Source of the DNA: an uncultured Bacteroidota bacterium
Lineage (GTDB): Bacteria; Bacteroidota; Bacteroidia; Flavobacteriales; Flavobacteriaceae
Direction of reading: 5' to 3'
Length of the DNA: 33,511 nt
Assembly (NCBI GenBank): GCA_902586905.1
Contig: CACIJH010000014.1
Coordinates: 1 to 33,511, forward strand
In this document: positions 18,808 through 26,267 of the stretch, one piece after another
Position numbering within the stretch: the first letter of the stretch is position 1
How the letters are laid out: the number at the start of each line of letters is the position of its first letter
The notes under the pieces: generated by a model
What the model saw: only the letters and a program-made list of their open reading frames with translations
The model's database searches: none
What the model was told of the DNA's origin: nothing
Made by a program: the position numbers and the translations under genes

Positions 18808-19896
18808 ATGAAAAGTCATCACCTTCTTTTATTTTTTATAATAATGGGCTGCCAACAAACCCCCAAACAGCCCCAAACTGCCGGTCATAGTTGTACGCCT
18901 ACGCAAAGTCGGTTTTCTTCTTCAGTGAGTACAACCTCACAAGCGAAATCAAACGCCAACAAAGCGGGTATGGTTTTAATCCCAGGCGGGACTTTTTCTA
19001 TGGGTGGAGATGATGACCAGGCATGGCGAGATGAGTATCCAAAACATGAGGTAATGGTTGACTCCTTTTGGATGGATGTCCATGAGGTGACCAATGCGCA
19101 ATTTGCTGCTTTTGTTGAAGCAACGGGTTATGTTACCACTGCTGAAAATGCTGTGGATTGGGAAGAAATCAAAAAAGAATTACCCCCTGGAACCCCAAAA
19201 CCTGATGACAGCCAGTTGGCACCAGCATCACTGGTTTTTGTACCTACAGATCGTCCAGTTTCGTTGCGGGATGTAAGCCAGTGGTGGCAATGGCGACAAG
19301 GCGCCAACTGGAGACAACCTGAGGGCCCAGGCAGTAGTATCGTAGGCAAAGAAAATCATCCTGTGGTGCATGTGAGTTGGTTTGATGCAGTTGCCTATTG
19401 CGATTGGGCAGGCAAACGATTGCCAACAGAGGCTGAATGGGAGTATGCCAGTAGAGGAGGACTCAAAGACGCAGTCTATGCTTGGGGCAATGAAGACTTA
19501 CGCTCTGGAAAATCCAAAGCCAATACGTGGGAAGGAGCTTTTCCTTACAAAAACGATAAGAGTGATGGCTTTTATTTTACAGCACCTGTGCAAAGCTATC
19601 AGGCAAACAACTATGGTTTATATGATATTGCAGGTAATGTATGGGAATGGTGCGCTGACTTATACCACGAAGACTACTACAAAACTTTAGCTGGCAAAAT
19701 ATCCCACAACCCACAAGGACCTGAGACAAGCTATGACTCCAATGAGCCTTATGCATTAAAGCGTGTTAGTAGAGGGGGAAGTTTTTTATGTCACGACAGC
19801 TATTGCAGCGGATACCGAAACAGTATGCGTATGAAAACCACGCCAGACACAGGAAGTATGCATACTGGGTTTAGAGCAGTGGTTTCAGTACAATAA
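18808..19896 (+). CDS. Formylglycine-generating enzyme, lipoprotein
   Basis: A 362-residue FGE-sulfatase domain protein (sulfatase-modifying factor type). Aerobic FGE oxidises the CxPxR cysteine of sulfatases to formylglycine, using oxygen and a copper-binding cysteine pair. Both cysteines are present: C328 and C333 in the GGSFLC/SYC block. IPGGTFSMGG, HPVVHVSWFDAVAYC, RLPTEAEWEYA and GNVWEWC mark the family fold. The start at 18808 gives a short lipoprotein signal (FIIMGC, Cys15); the in-frame ATG at 18757 overlaps the GH10 stop but would add a second hydrophobic stretch. Membrane anchoring in the periplasm would let it act on sulfatases after export. It is the only maturase in a window with six sulfatases. 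Many family members lack activity; the cysteine pair argues this one is active. Confidence 0.9.
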   Translation: MKSHHLLLFFIIMGCQQTPKQPQTAGHSCTPTQSRFSSSVSTTSQAKSNANKAGMVLIPGGTFSMGGDDDQAWRDEYPKHEVMVDSFWMDVHEVTNAQFAAFVEATGYVTTAENAVDWEEIKKELPPGTPKPDDSQLAPASLVFVPTDRPVSLRDVSQWWQWRQGANWRQPEGPGSSIVGKENHPVVHVSWFDAVAYCDWAGKRLPTEAEWEYASRGGLKDAVYAWGNEDLRSGKSKANTWEGAFPYKNDKSDGFYFTAPVQSYQANNYGLYDIAGNVWEWCADLYHEDYYKTLAGKISHNPQGPETSYDSNEPYALKRVSRGGSFLCHDSYCSGYRNSMRMKTTPDTGSMHTGFRAVVSVQ

Positions 19897-19962
19897 GTGC
19901 ATTTAAAACATAAAGGAAACACTACGATCCTCCAAAGCTCCGCTTTGAAAATCCCACAAACG

Positions 19963-19996
19963 AAAAAAAACGCTCAAGCAAATTGGCGTTTTTTTT
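19963..19996. terminator. Bidirectional intrinsic terminator
   Basis: An inverted repeat has eight A plus CGC (19963-19973) matched exactly by GCG plus eight T (19986-19996), with a 12-base loop. It can end both the plus-strand FGE transcript and the minus-strand tRNA transcript. Confidence 0.8.
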
Positions 19997-20015
19997 CATT
20001 TGTGTTATTTATTCG

Positions 20016-20089
20016 TGACCTCGGCAGGATTCAAACCTGCAACCTTCTGAGCCGTAATCAGATGCGCTATTCAGTTGCGCCACGAGGCC
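20016..20089 (-). tRNA. tRNA-Arg (ACG)
   Basis: The reverse strand folds as a full cloverleaf of 74 nt including the discriminator A. The acceptor stem GGCCTCG pairs with CGAGGTC (one G-U pair). The anticodon stem TCTGA/TCAGA encloses the loop TTACGGC, giving anticodon ACG. The T stem GCAGG/CCTGC closes the TTTGAAT loop. CCA is not encoded. With A34 edited to inosine, it reads CGU, CGC and CGA codons. Its 3' end points at the glycan locus. Confidence 0.95.
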
Positions 20090-20245
20090 GGTATATTCTT
20101 AAAAAATGCCCTCGTTGCGCCCTTATTTTTTTGTATGTGTACAACGTCGTGTAAAACATGTTATACAATCACTCATTTTATATGAGTACAACGAGGTGGC
20201 AAACTTATTGATTTTTTTTAAATTAGAGCCACTAAAAACAATACG

Positions 20246-20706
20246 ATGAAGAAACTTCTTTTTCTGTTTATGTTACCTGCTTTAGGGTTTTCTCAAAATC
20301 TTGTCTTTATAGGCGAAAATAGTTATCCATCGTCTAAAGTTTTAGTATTTGAAAACAAATACGATGATGTTGAAATAAGCTTTAAAAGGGATGAAGATAA
20401 TATTAAGGTATACCTTTCACGAATTATATTTATGATTGGCAAAAGCCGCCTGTGAGTGATAAACTAATTTTATATTTAAATGATGGCAACGTTATAACTT
20501 CCAATAAACCCGACATAACTGATTATGTAGACAAAAATTGCGTTTCCATTTATCCACTTACAAATGATGATATTTCTAAATTAACAAAGAGTGATATAAA
20601 TACAATTAGATATACAATAGTAACGAGTTCTACTTACGAAAACGAAGCTCGTACTGCCAAAAACACCAAATTAGGTACTTATGAAATAATTAAGGATATC
20701 CTTTAA
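20246..20706 (+). pseudogene. Small secreted protein gene, apparently frameshifted
   Basis: I do not recognise the family. Frame one (20246-20455) begins with a good signal peptide (MKKLLFLFMLPALGFSQ) and runs about 69 residues. A second frame (open from 20407 to 20706) continues with a protein-like sequence, NYIYDWQKPPVSDK onward, that starts well before any start codon. Joining them near 20415-20425 gives one secreted protein of about 150 residues; the shift equals loss of one base. The GTG at 20452 would otherwise be an odd start overlapping the first stop. I see no strong slippery heptamer, so a mutation or a sequencing error is likelier than programmed frameshifting. No role can be inferred. 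Confidence 0.6.
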
Positions 20707-20906
20707 TCCTTATTTCTCATATTTAATTTAATCCACCCACTTATATTTTTTCTTCCACGTAGTTAATTAACACTAATTAAATTAAATTTGAAATTACACA
20801 ATCTAATTCACATTTGATACTGGAATTAAATTAATCGAAAAATAACTTATATTTTAAGGATATAATAAATTTTTTACTATTTTTTTCTGATATTAATAAA
20901 ATTATG

Positions 20907-20914
20907 TATATTTG
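20907..20914 (+). promoter_or_regulatory. -7 promoter element for the YRGV-repeat gene
   Basis: TATATTTG is an exact TAnnTTTG -7 element. Transcription should start near 20920, leaving a leader of about 95 nt before the ATG at 21016, unusually long for this genome segment. The rest of the 20707-20906 gap is AT-rich, and I see no gene in it. Confidence 0.65.
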
Positions 20915-20920
20915 TAATAT

Positions 20921-20974
20921 ATCCCGTGTAGACTGGGATTAATAATATAGTCGCGGGTGGAGTGAACGCATCCG
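20921..20974 (+). promoter_or_regulatory. Structured 5' leader, candidate cis-acting RNA
   Basis: The leader is G/C-richer than its surroundings and folds into two hairpins. ATCCC (20921-20925) pairs with GGGAT (20935-20939). CGGGTG (20954-20959) pairs with CATCCG (20969-20974), with one G-U pair. A competing pairing, CCCGTG (20923-20928) with CGCGGG (20952-20957), would disrupt both. I do not recognise a named RNA family. The folding was done by eye. Confidence 0.4.
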
Positions 20975-21015
20975 AAAAAATCGTTACATATGTTTGACTT
21001 TAATAAATTAGATAT

Positions 21016-21210
21016 ATGAGTGATCATAAAAACAAAACACAAAACACTTACAGAGGTGTTTCTTATAACATCTCGAACACTACATTCAAAAATTCATCAT
21101 CACAAACTGAGGGTGTATATAGAGGAGTAAAGTACAATTTGAGCAAATTGAAAAGAAATATTGCTTCAACTTCAAAAGGGATTTACCGCGGGGTTAAATT
21201 TTCAATTTAA
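21016..21210 (+). CDS. 64-aa protein with three YRGV repeats (DUF4278-like)
   Basis: A small hydrophilic protein built from three copies of a short motif: TYRGVSYNIS (11-20), VYRGVKYNLS (34-43) and IYRGVKFSI (56-64). The copies are separated by Ser/Thr/Lys-rich spacers. The YRG-containing motif matches what I know of DUF4278, a short family of unknown function. There is no signal peptide or membrane segment, so it should be cytoplasmic; the basic and aromatic repeats could bind nucleic acid or a partner surface (inference). It stands alone, with its own promoter, a structured leader and a strong terminator, which supports a real and probably well-expressed gene. The function is unknown. Confidence 0.8.
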   Translation: MSDHKNKTQNTYRGVSYNISNTTFKNSSSQTEGVYRGVKYNLSKLKRNIASTSKGIYRGVKFSI

Positions 21211-21230
21211 ATTTTTTCAGTCATAATAAT

Positions 21231-21267
21231 AAGGGTTTCATACAAACGTTTGAAGCCCTTTTTTTTA
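21231..21267 (+). terminator. Intrinsic terminator of the YRGV-repeat gene
   Basis: AAGGGTTTCA (21231-21240) pairs with TGAAGCCCTT (21251-21260) through ten pairs including one G-U, followed by a run of T. It lies 20 bases after the stop codon. The following AT-rich gap to 21462 holds only weak hairpins (for example 21353-21377), and I see no gene in it. Confidence 0.85.
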
Positions 21268-21462
21268 TTATTAATTTACAAGGCACGTTTTGTGATGTAA
21301 GCTCTCCAGCTTAAAATAATTAATTGAAATTGAGAGGCGCTTGATAATTCAATTCCCATTTTTGAAAAACTTGGGAAAATTAATTTATTAAATTTTGCAA
21401 TTATTTTAAAAAAAAATTTCATAAAATAAAAATACAAAATTATCTTACTCTATCTTAGTGAG

Positions 21463-22401
21463 ATGTTAATTGAGATTTTAAAAATTGTTGGTGGCCTTAT
21501 TACTTTAATATCTGGAGGAGATTTAATATTGCGTTCAGCAGTTTCAGCATCTAATAAGCTTAAAATTTCAAAAATTGTTATAGGGATGACTGTCGTGTCT
21601 TTTGCAACATCTCTTCCTGAGCTAATTGTTAGCATTCGATCTGCTTTTATGGGCTACCCAGACTTGGCATTAGGTAATGTTGTAGGTTCTAACATTGCGA
21701 ACCTTGGATTGGTTCTCGGATTTGTGTTGCTTTTTACCAGAATTAAGGTTAGTAAGAGTTTTTACCAATCCGATTGGCCAATGATGTTTATTGCATCTAT
21801 ACTTCTTTGGGTTTTCATTCAAAATGGATCAATTACCGCCATAGAGGGATTTGCACTTGTCATACTGCTTGTTCTTATGCTAGTGTATTTTTTACGCTTA
21901 AAGGACAAGTCAGACTTTGTTGCTACCGATAATTTAAATACTTTGGTATCGTGGCCAAAAATTGGACTGCTAATAGTTTTTGGATCTATTTTTTTAACTT
22001 TTGGTTCCGAATTGCTAGTCAATGGTGCAGTTGAGGTTGCCAGTCAGCTTGGTGTAAGTGAAAGAATTATCGCCATTACTGTCGTTTCTGTTGGTACGAG
22101 TATTCCTGAGCTTGCAGCCTCATTGGTAGCTATTTCAAAGAAAGAAAATGCCATTTCCATTGGCAACCTTCTGGGCTCTAACTTATTCAATATTCTTGCT
22201 GTTATTGGTATTACATCTCTCATTCATCCACTAACTGTGGCCGACAATACTCTGCTGAGTTTTGATATCTATGTGATGATTGGAATTGCTGCTTTGTTAA
22301 TTACTTTGGTGTTTATGCCAAAAAAAATGGAAATCTATTGGCGTGATGGTCTTATATTACTAGCGGTTTACACCTTATTTATCGGAATAACCCTAAATTA
22401 A
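21463..22401 (+). CDS. Calcium/sodium antiporter (CaCA family, YrbG-like)
   Basis: A 312-residue inner-membrane cation exchanger with about ten hydrophobic segments in two inverted halves. Each half carries the alpha-repeat: FATSLPEL plus GNVVGSNIAN (47-80) and GTSIPEL plus GNLLGSNLFN (211-243). The acidic residues in these repeats bind Ca2+ and Na+. A short hydrophilic loop at about 145-160 separates the halves. It would use the ion gradient to extrude Ca2+. Length and layout match the YrbG-like bacterial group. It is a single gene, convergent with glnII, with a shared terminator. A near-consensus -7 element (TATCTTAG, 21451-21458) lies just before the ATG, so the leader may be very short. 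Confidence 0.93.
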   Translation: MLIEILKIVGGLITLISGGDLILRSAVSASNKLKISKIVIGMTVVSFATSLPELIVSIRSAFMGYPDLALGNVVGSNIANLGLVLGFVLLFTRIKVSKSFYQSDWPMMFIASILLWVFIQNGSITAIEGFALVILLVLMLVYFLRLKDKSDFVATDNLNTLVSWPKIGLLIVFGSIFLTFGSELLVNGAVEVASQLGVSERIIAITVVSVGTSIPELAASLVAISKKENAISIGNLLGSNLFNILAVIGITSLIHPLTVADNTLLSFDIYVMIGIAALLITLVFMPKKMEIYWRDGLILLAVYTLFIGITLN

Positions 22402-22428
22402 TAAAGCACCTAGATTTAGGTGCTTTAT
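22401..22428. terminator. Shared terminator, antiporter/glnII
   Basis: A perfect 12-bp inverted repeat, ATAAAGCACCTA (22401-22412) and TAGGTGCTTTAT (22417-22428), with a four-base loop. It begins at the last base of the antiporter stop and lies between two convergent genes, so it probably works in both directions. T-runs are short. Confidence 0.7.
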
Positions 22429-22450
22429 CGTCTTGGCTTGTCAATAAAAA

Positions 22451-23458
22451 CTAAACTTTTGCAGACTTAACTGTTTTTATAATTCTTGCTGCAATTTTAT
22501 AAGGATCTCCATTTGAAGCTGGTCTTCTGTCTTCCAGCCATCCTTTCCAACCTTTTTCAACTGTCATAATAGGGATACGAATAGATGCTCCACGGTCAGA
22601 AACACCATAGCTAAACTCATTGATTGACTGTGTTTCGTGATCACCTGTCAACCTTTGGTCGTTGTATGCTCCATAAACTTCAATGTGTTCCTTTACAACA
22701 GGACGGAAAGCTTCACAAATCTTCTCATATGTTTCTTTCGAACCACATGTTCTTAGGGTCGTGTTTGAGAAATTTGCATGCATTCCAGACCCATTCCAGT
22801 CTGTTGCACCCAATGGCTTTGGATGGTAGTCGATTGATAAGCCGTACTCTTCAGCCAAACGCTCCAGGATGTAACGTGCAACCCACATTTCATCTCCTGC
22901 TTTTGCAGCACCTTTTGCAAAGGTTTGATATTCCCATTGTCCTGGTGCAACCTCAGCATTTGTTCCTTCTACATTGATTCCTGCATCCAGACACAGATCC
23001 AAATGACGTTCCATAATTTCTCTACCAAAAGCATTGCTACCACCCACAGAACAATAGAATTGACCTTGAGGTGTTTGATCTTTTGGAAAGCCAAGAGGAA
23101 GATTTGTTTCGGGATCCCAAAGAAAATATTCCTGTTCAAACCCAAACCAGAAATCGTCATCATCATCATCAATCGTCGCACGCGCATTTGACTCGTGTGC
23201 TGACCCATCAGGACTTAATACTTCTGTCATAACTAAAAACCCCTCTCTACGGGCTGGATCGGGAAAAATGGCTACTGGTTTAAGTAAACAATCCGATGAA
23301 CCTGTAATCGCTTGCTGGGTAGAACTCCCGTCAAACCCCCACATCGGAACGTCTTCTAATTTACCACTGAAATTTTCAATAATTTTTGTTTTACCTCTTA
23401 AGTTGGCAGTGGGTTTATACCCATCTAACCATAAATATTCAACTTTAGATTTACTCAT
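22451..23458 (-). CDS. glnII: Glutamine synthetase, GSII type
   Basis: A 335-residue type II (eukaryote-like) glutamine synthetase, which makes glutamine from glutamate, ammonia and ATP in the cytoplasm. The N-terminal beta-grasp domain carries WGFDGSST (about 40-47). The catalytic domain shows FGFEQEYF, NAEVAPGQWE, the ATP-site segment NGSGMHANFS and the DRGASIRIP glutamate-binding block. Length is close to other bacterial GSII enzymes and far below GSI or GSIII. An acidic DDDDDD run sits just before the catalytic block. GSII lacks the adenylylation loop, so control is likely transcriptional. Its proximity to amt (28.8 kb) points to a nitrogen-assimilation neighbourhood, though the genes are not in one operon. 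Confidence 0.96.
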   Translation of the reverse strand: MSKSKVEYLWLDGYKPTANLRGKTKIIENFSGKLEDVPMWGFDGSSTQQAITGSSDCLLKPVAIFPDPARREGFLVMTEVLSPDGSAHESNARATIDDDDDDFWFGFEQEYFLWDPETNLPLGFPKDQTPQGQFYCSVGGSNAFGREIMERHLDLCLDAGINVEGTNAEVAPGQWEYQTFAKGAAKAGDEMWVARYILERLAEEYGLSIDYHPKPLGATDWNGSGMHANFSNTTLRTCGSKETYEKICEAFRPVVKEHIEVYGAYNDQRLTGDHETQSINEFSYGVSDRGASIRIPIMTVEKGWKGWLEDRRPASNGDPYKIAARIIKTVKSAKV

Positions 23459-23540
23459 ATATAGTATATTTTTTGCTCAATAAATATAAATTTTTTAACC
23501 AACTCTATTTCAGATAACGGAACAAACTGTAAGTATTAAT

Positions 23541-23584
23541 ATTAAATTTATCAAGACCCCATTTTTATTGGGGTTAAATTTAAT
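23541..23584. repeat. Nested inverted repeat upstream of glnII
   Basis: An inner hairpin ACCCCA (23556-23561)/TGGGGT (23569-23574) is flanked by the outer inverted repeat ATTAAATTTA (23541-23550)/TAAATTTAAT (23575-23584). The spacing is asymmetric by five bases. It sits about 85 bp upstream of glnII and could be an operator, but no regulator is identified. Confidence 0.45.
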
Positions 23585-23742
23585 TTTTATTAATTTTTAA
23601 AAATCATTTTGCGAATATTGCAGAATTATGCAAATCCAAATTGTGACATTAAGTACTTTTAGTAGAATTACTTTGTTATTTTACTTGTAAAAAACTATTG
23701 TTCAATGCTAAGTTATGCCACACTGTAAATTATAGTGAGCTT

Positions 23743-23777
23743 TTGTTTTTACGCTAATGTACAAACGGATATATTTG
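23743..23777 (+). promoter_or_regulatory. purM promoter
   Basis: A TTG (23743-23745) and an exact -7 element TATATTTG (23770-23777) are separated by 24 bases, just over the usual spacing. The ATG follows 15 bases later, so the mRNA leader should be under ten bases. Confidence 0.6.
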
Positions 23778-23792
23778 TTTTAAATATCATAC

Positions 23793-24959
23793 ATGAACGA
23801 CAAAAGGTATAGTGAACGGGGGGTTTCCGCAACAAAAGATGATGTCCACAGGGCTATTGCTTCTATGGACAGGGGGTTATTTCCAAAGGCCTTTTGTAAA
23901 ATCGTACCTGATTATCTAACAAATGACCCTAAAACTTGTTTGGTCATGCACGCTGATGGAGCAGGTTCAAAGTCATCTTTAGCTTATTTATACTGGAAAG
24001 AAACAGGAGATTTATCGGTTTGGAAAGGCATTGCGCAAGATGCTCTTGTAATGAATCTTGATGATTTATTATGTGTTGGTGTTACTGGTAATATTTTGCT
24101 TTCTTCAACTATTGGAAGAAACAAAAACAAAATTCCCGGGGAGGTTATTGCAGCTATTATCCATGGAACGGAAGCACTGATTAGTGATTTATCAAAGCAT
24201 GGTATAGAGATACACAATACAGGTGGAGAAACAGCAGATGTTGGTGATTTGGTTCGTACAATTATTGTTGATTCCACTGTAACTGCTCGTATCAAACGAA
24301 GTGATGTCATTGACAATGCTCGTATTCAGCCAGGTGACGTAATTGTTGGCCTGGCCTCTTCTGGTCAAGCGACTTATGAAGTTGCTTACAATGGAGGTAT
24401 GGGAAGTAATGGTCTTACATCTGCAAGACATGATATTTTTTCCAAAATTCTCGCACAAAAATACCCTGAAAGTTATGATTCCAATTTACCAGAGGCATTG
24501 GTGTATACTGGACAAAAATCATTGACTGAGGTTACAAATACCCCGCTCGATGTAGGAAAGTTGGTACTTTCTCCAACCCGGACGTATGCACCCATTATCA
24601 AAGCGATTTTTAACCATGTTGATCGACAACAGATTCATGGGATGGTGCATTGTAGCGGAGGTGCTCAAACCAAAATTTTGAATTTTATTGACAAGCATCA
24701 TGTCATTAAGGATAACTTATTTGATTTACCACCTTTATTTCAATTGATACAAGAACAGTCAGGAACAGACTGGAAAGAAATGTATCAGGTTTTTAACATG
24801 GGTCATAGGATGGAAATGTTTGTTTCTGAAGCTGTAGCCAGCACAATTATTTCAATTTCGGAATCTTTTGGGGTGGCTGCACAAATCGTTGGTAGGGTTG
24901 AGGCCTCAACCAAAAAAAAATTGACGATTTCCTCTCCTTATGGAAAGTTTAAGTATTAA
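23793..24959 (+). CDS. purM: Phosphoribosylformylglycinamidine cyclo-ligase (AIR synthase)
   Basis: A 388-residue PurM-type enzyme that closes FGAM to aminoimidazole ribonucleotide in purine synthesis, using ATP, in the cytoplasm. The N-terminal AIRS domain shows MHADGAGSKSSLAY and NLDDLLCVG (ATP/phosphate binding). GGETADVGD follows, and the C-terminal AIRS domain has GLASSGQATYE and HCSGGAQTK. It is longer than the roughly 345-residue E. coli enzyme and diverges in the glycine-rich segments, as Bacteroidetes PurM proteins do. It starts at the ATG just after its promoter and stands alone, divergent from glnII. Identification is secure. Confidence 0.93.
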   Translation: MNDKRYSERGVSATKDDVHRAIASMDRGLFPKAFCKIVPDYLTNDPKTCLVMHADGAGSKSSLAYLYWKETGDLSVWKGIAQDALVMNLDDLLCVGVTGNILLSSTIGRNKNKIPGEVIAAIIHGTEALISDLSKHGIEIHNTGGETADVGDLVRTIIVDSTVTARIKRSDVIDNARIQPGDVIVGLASSGQATYEVAYNGGMGSNGLTSARHDIFSKILAQKYPESYDSNLPEALVYTGQKSLTEVTNTPLDVGKLVLSPTRTYAPIIKAIFNHVDRQQIHGMVHCSGGAQTKILNFIDKHHVIKDNLFDLPPLFQLIQEQSGTDWKEMYQVFNMGHRMEMFVSEAVASTIISISESFGVAAQIVGRVEASTKKKLTISSPYGKFKY

Positions 24960-25177
24960 ATATTTGTGTAGAACCCTGTTTCTTAGAAATTTATTTAAGC
25001 TGCTTTCTTTTAATTTTCAGGATTACAAACGAATGGAACTCCATGCTTTACTGAGTCAAATGCAATTTTATTATAAAAAGTGTTAAAACTATTTACTACA
25101 CGAGAACAGCTAAAAAACTGTAAAATCAAAACCGCTTTTATCTTGTTATCCAAGTAAATGCATTGCCTGATTTGTCG

Positions 25178-25185
25178 TAACTTTG
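25178..25185 (+). promoter_or_regulatory. prfA -7 element, leaderless-type
   Basis: TAACTTTG is an exact TAnnTTTG element only five bases before the ATG at 25191. Transcription should begin at or next to the start codon. This also argues against the upstream in-frame ATG at 25158. Confidence 0.6.
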
Positions 25186-25190
25186 CCCTT

Positions 25191-26267
25191 ATGATAGAGC
25201 GATTATCCACAGTGAAACAACGATTTGAAGAAGTCTCGGACCTTATTATCCAGCCTGATGTCATTGTTGATCAAAAGCGATACATTGCGCTCAATCGTGA
25301 ATACAAGGATCTAAGTGCCCTGATGGAAAAGCGAAAGCAGTACCTTAATTTGAGCCAACGACAAAAAGAAGCTGAAGAAATCATTTCTGACGGCTCAGAC
25401 CCAGAAATGTCTGATATGGCAAAAGAAGAGTTGGAAGAAGTCAAGTCCAAACTTACTTCCCTAGAAGAAACAATTCGTTTTATGCTAATTCCAAAAGACC
25501 CTGAAGATGCCAAAAACGTCGTAATGGAACTTCGTGCGGGAACCGGTGGTGATGAAGCTTCGATTTTTGCTGGCGACCTCTATCGTATGTACACCAAATA
25601 TTGTGAGAATAGGGGGTGGAAAGTCAATGTTGTTGATTTCAGTGAAGGCACAGCAGGTGGATTCAAAGAAATCATCATCGAAGTGTCGGGGACAGATGTC
25701 TATGGCACCTTGAAATTTGAGTCTGGTGTGCATCGTGTGCAACGGGTCCCCCAAACCGAAACCCAAGGTCGTGTTCATACTTCTGCTGCCACAGTTATGG
25801 TTTTGCCAGAAGCAGAGGAGTTTGACATTGAAATTGATATGAATGAAGTACGACTTGACTTGTTTTGTTCCTCTGGACCGGGGGGGCAGTCGGTAAATAC
25901 AACCTATTCGGCAGTTCGCCTTACCCACACACCAACAGGGATAGTTGCCCAATGTCAAGACCAAAAGTCCCAACACAAAAACAAAGAAAAAGCCTTGAAA
26001 GTACTTCGATCACGTTTGTATGAACTCGAGTGGAGTAAAAAGTTAGAAGAAGATTCAGCCAAGAGAAGCGCTATGGTTTCCTCTGGTGATCGCTCTGCAA
26101 AAATACGCACCTATAACTATCCGCAAGGTCGTGTGACCGATCATCGAATTGGCATCACACTCTATGATCTACAAAACATCGTCAATGGAGATCTCGATAA
26201 GCTCGTGGACGAAATACAATTGCATTACAATACCGAAAAACTTAAAGTTTCTGGAGAGTTGATATGA
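25191..26267 (+). CDS. prfA: Peptide chain release factor 1
   Basis: A 358-residue class I release factor recognising UAA and UAG stop codons on the ribosome. An N-terminal helical domain is followed by the PxT-type codon-recognition motif PQT (187-189) and the catalytic GGQ (231-233) in [17 protein letters not shown]; the Gln is normally methylated by PrmC. The C-terminal RF domain ends normally. The ATG at 25191 ([12 protein letters not shown]) is chosen because it matches the usual RF1 N-terminus and lies just after the -7 element; an ATG 33 bases upstream precedes the promoter. The stop overlaps pyrF as ATGA. Identification is secure. Confidence 0.97.
   Translation: MIERLSTVKQRFEEVSDLIIQPDVIVDQKRYIALNREYKDLSALMEKRKQYLNLSQRQKEAEEIISDGSDPEMSDMAKEELEEVKSKLTSLEETIRFMLIPKDPEDAKNVVMELRAGTGGDEASIFAGDLYRMYTKYCENRGWKVNVVDFSEGTAGGFKEIIIEVSGTDVYGTLKFESGVHRVQRVPQTETQGRVHTSAATVMVLPEAEEFDIEIDMNEVRLDLFCSSGPGGQSVNTTYSAVRLTHTPTGIVAQCQDQKSQHKNKEKALKVLRSRLYELEWSKKLEEDSAKRSAMVSSGDRSAKIRTYNYPQGRVTDHRIGITLYDLQNIVNGDLDKLVDEIQLHYNTEKLKVSGELI

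Larger units (their letters stand above)
23459..23792. promoter_or_regulatory. Divergent glnII/purM control region
   Basis: These 334 AT-rich bases lie between the divergent glnII and purM genes. They contain the nested inverted repeat at 23541-23584 and the purM promoter at 23743-23777. I see no exact -7 element for glnII, no RNA gene and no credible ORF. Confidence 0.5.

Noticed and set aside
1-19896. A SusC/SusD pair, sigma/anti-sigma or hybrid two-component regulator within the glycan locus
   Set aside because: None of the frames here shows TonB-receptor, SusD or regulator features. These genes, if present, lie outside the window.
19897-20154. A plus-strand frame of 85 residues after the FGE gene
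   Set aside because: It runs through a terminator hairpin and the tRNA-Arg gene, so it cannot be a genuine protein-coding region.
20139-20193. GTACAACG occurring twice about 47 bp apart, plus a small ACTCAT/ATGAGT hairpin (20171-20187) upstream of the tRNA
   Set aside because: The repeats are short enough to occur by chance in this sequence and have no clear relation to a promoter or gene.
20405-20455. Programmed -1 frameshifting to join the two small frames
   Set aside because: The direction of the shift fits, but no good slippery heptamer or downstream pseudoknot is visible. The AAAAG run lies after the point where protein-like sequence already resumes in the second frame.
25010-25264. 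An 84-residue minus-strand reading frame before prfA whose end (FNTFYNKIAFDS) loosely recalls a transposase tail
   Set aside because: It runs over the prfA start and promoter, lacks DDE or helix-turn-helix features, and no inverted repeats or target duplication are visible. The similarity is too weak to call an insertion-sequence remnant.
25485-25976. A 163-residue minus-strand frame inside prfA
   Set aside because: It is antisense to the conserved RF1 core including GGQ; its length reflects codon bias rather than a gene.
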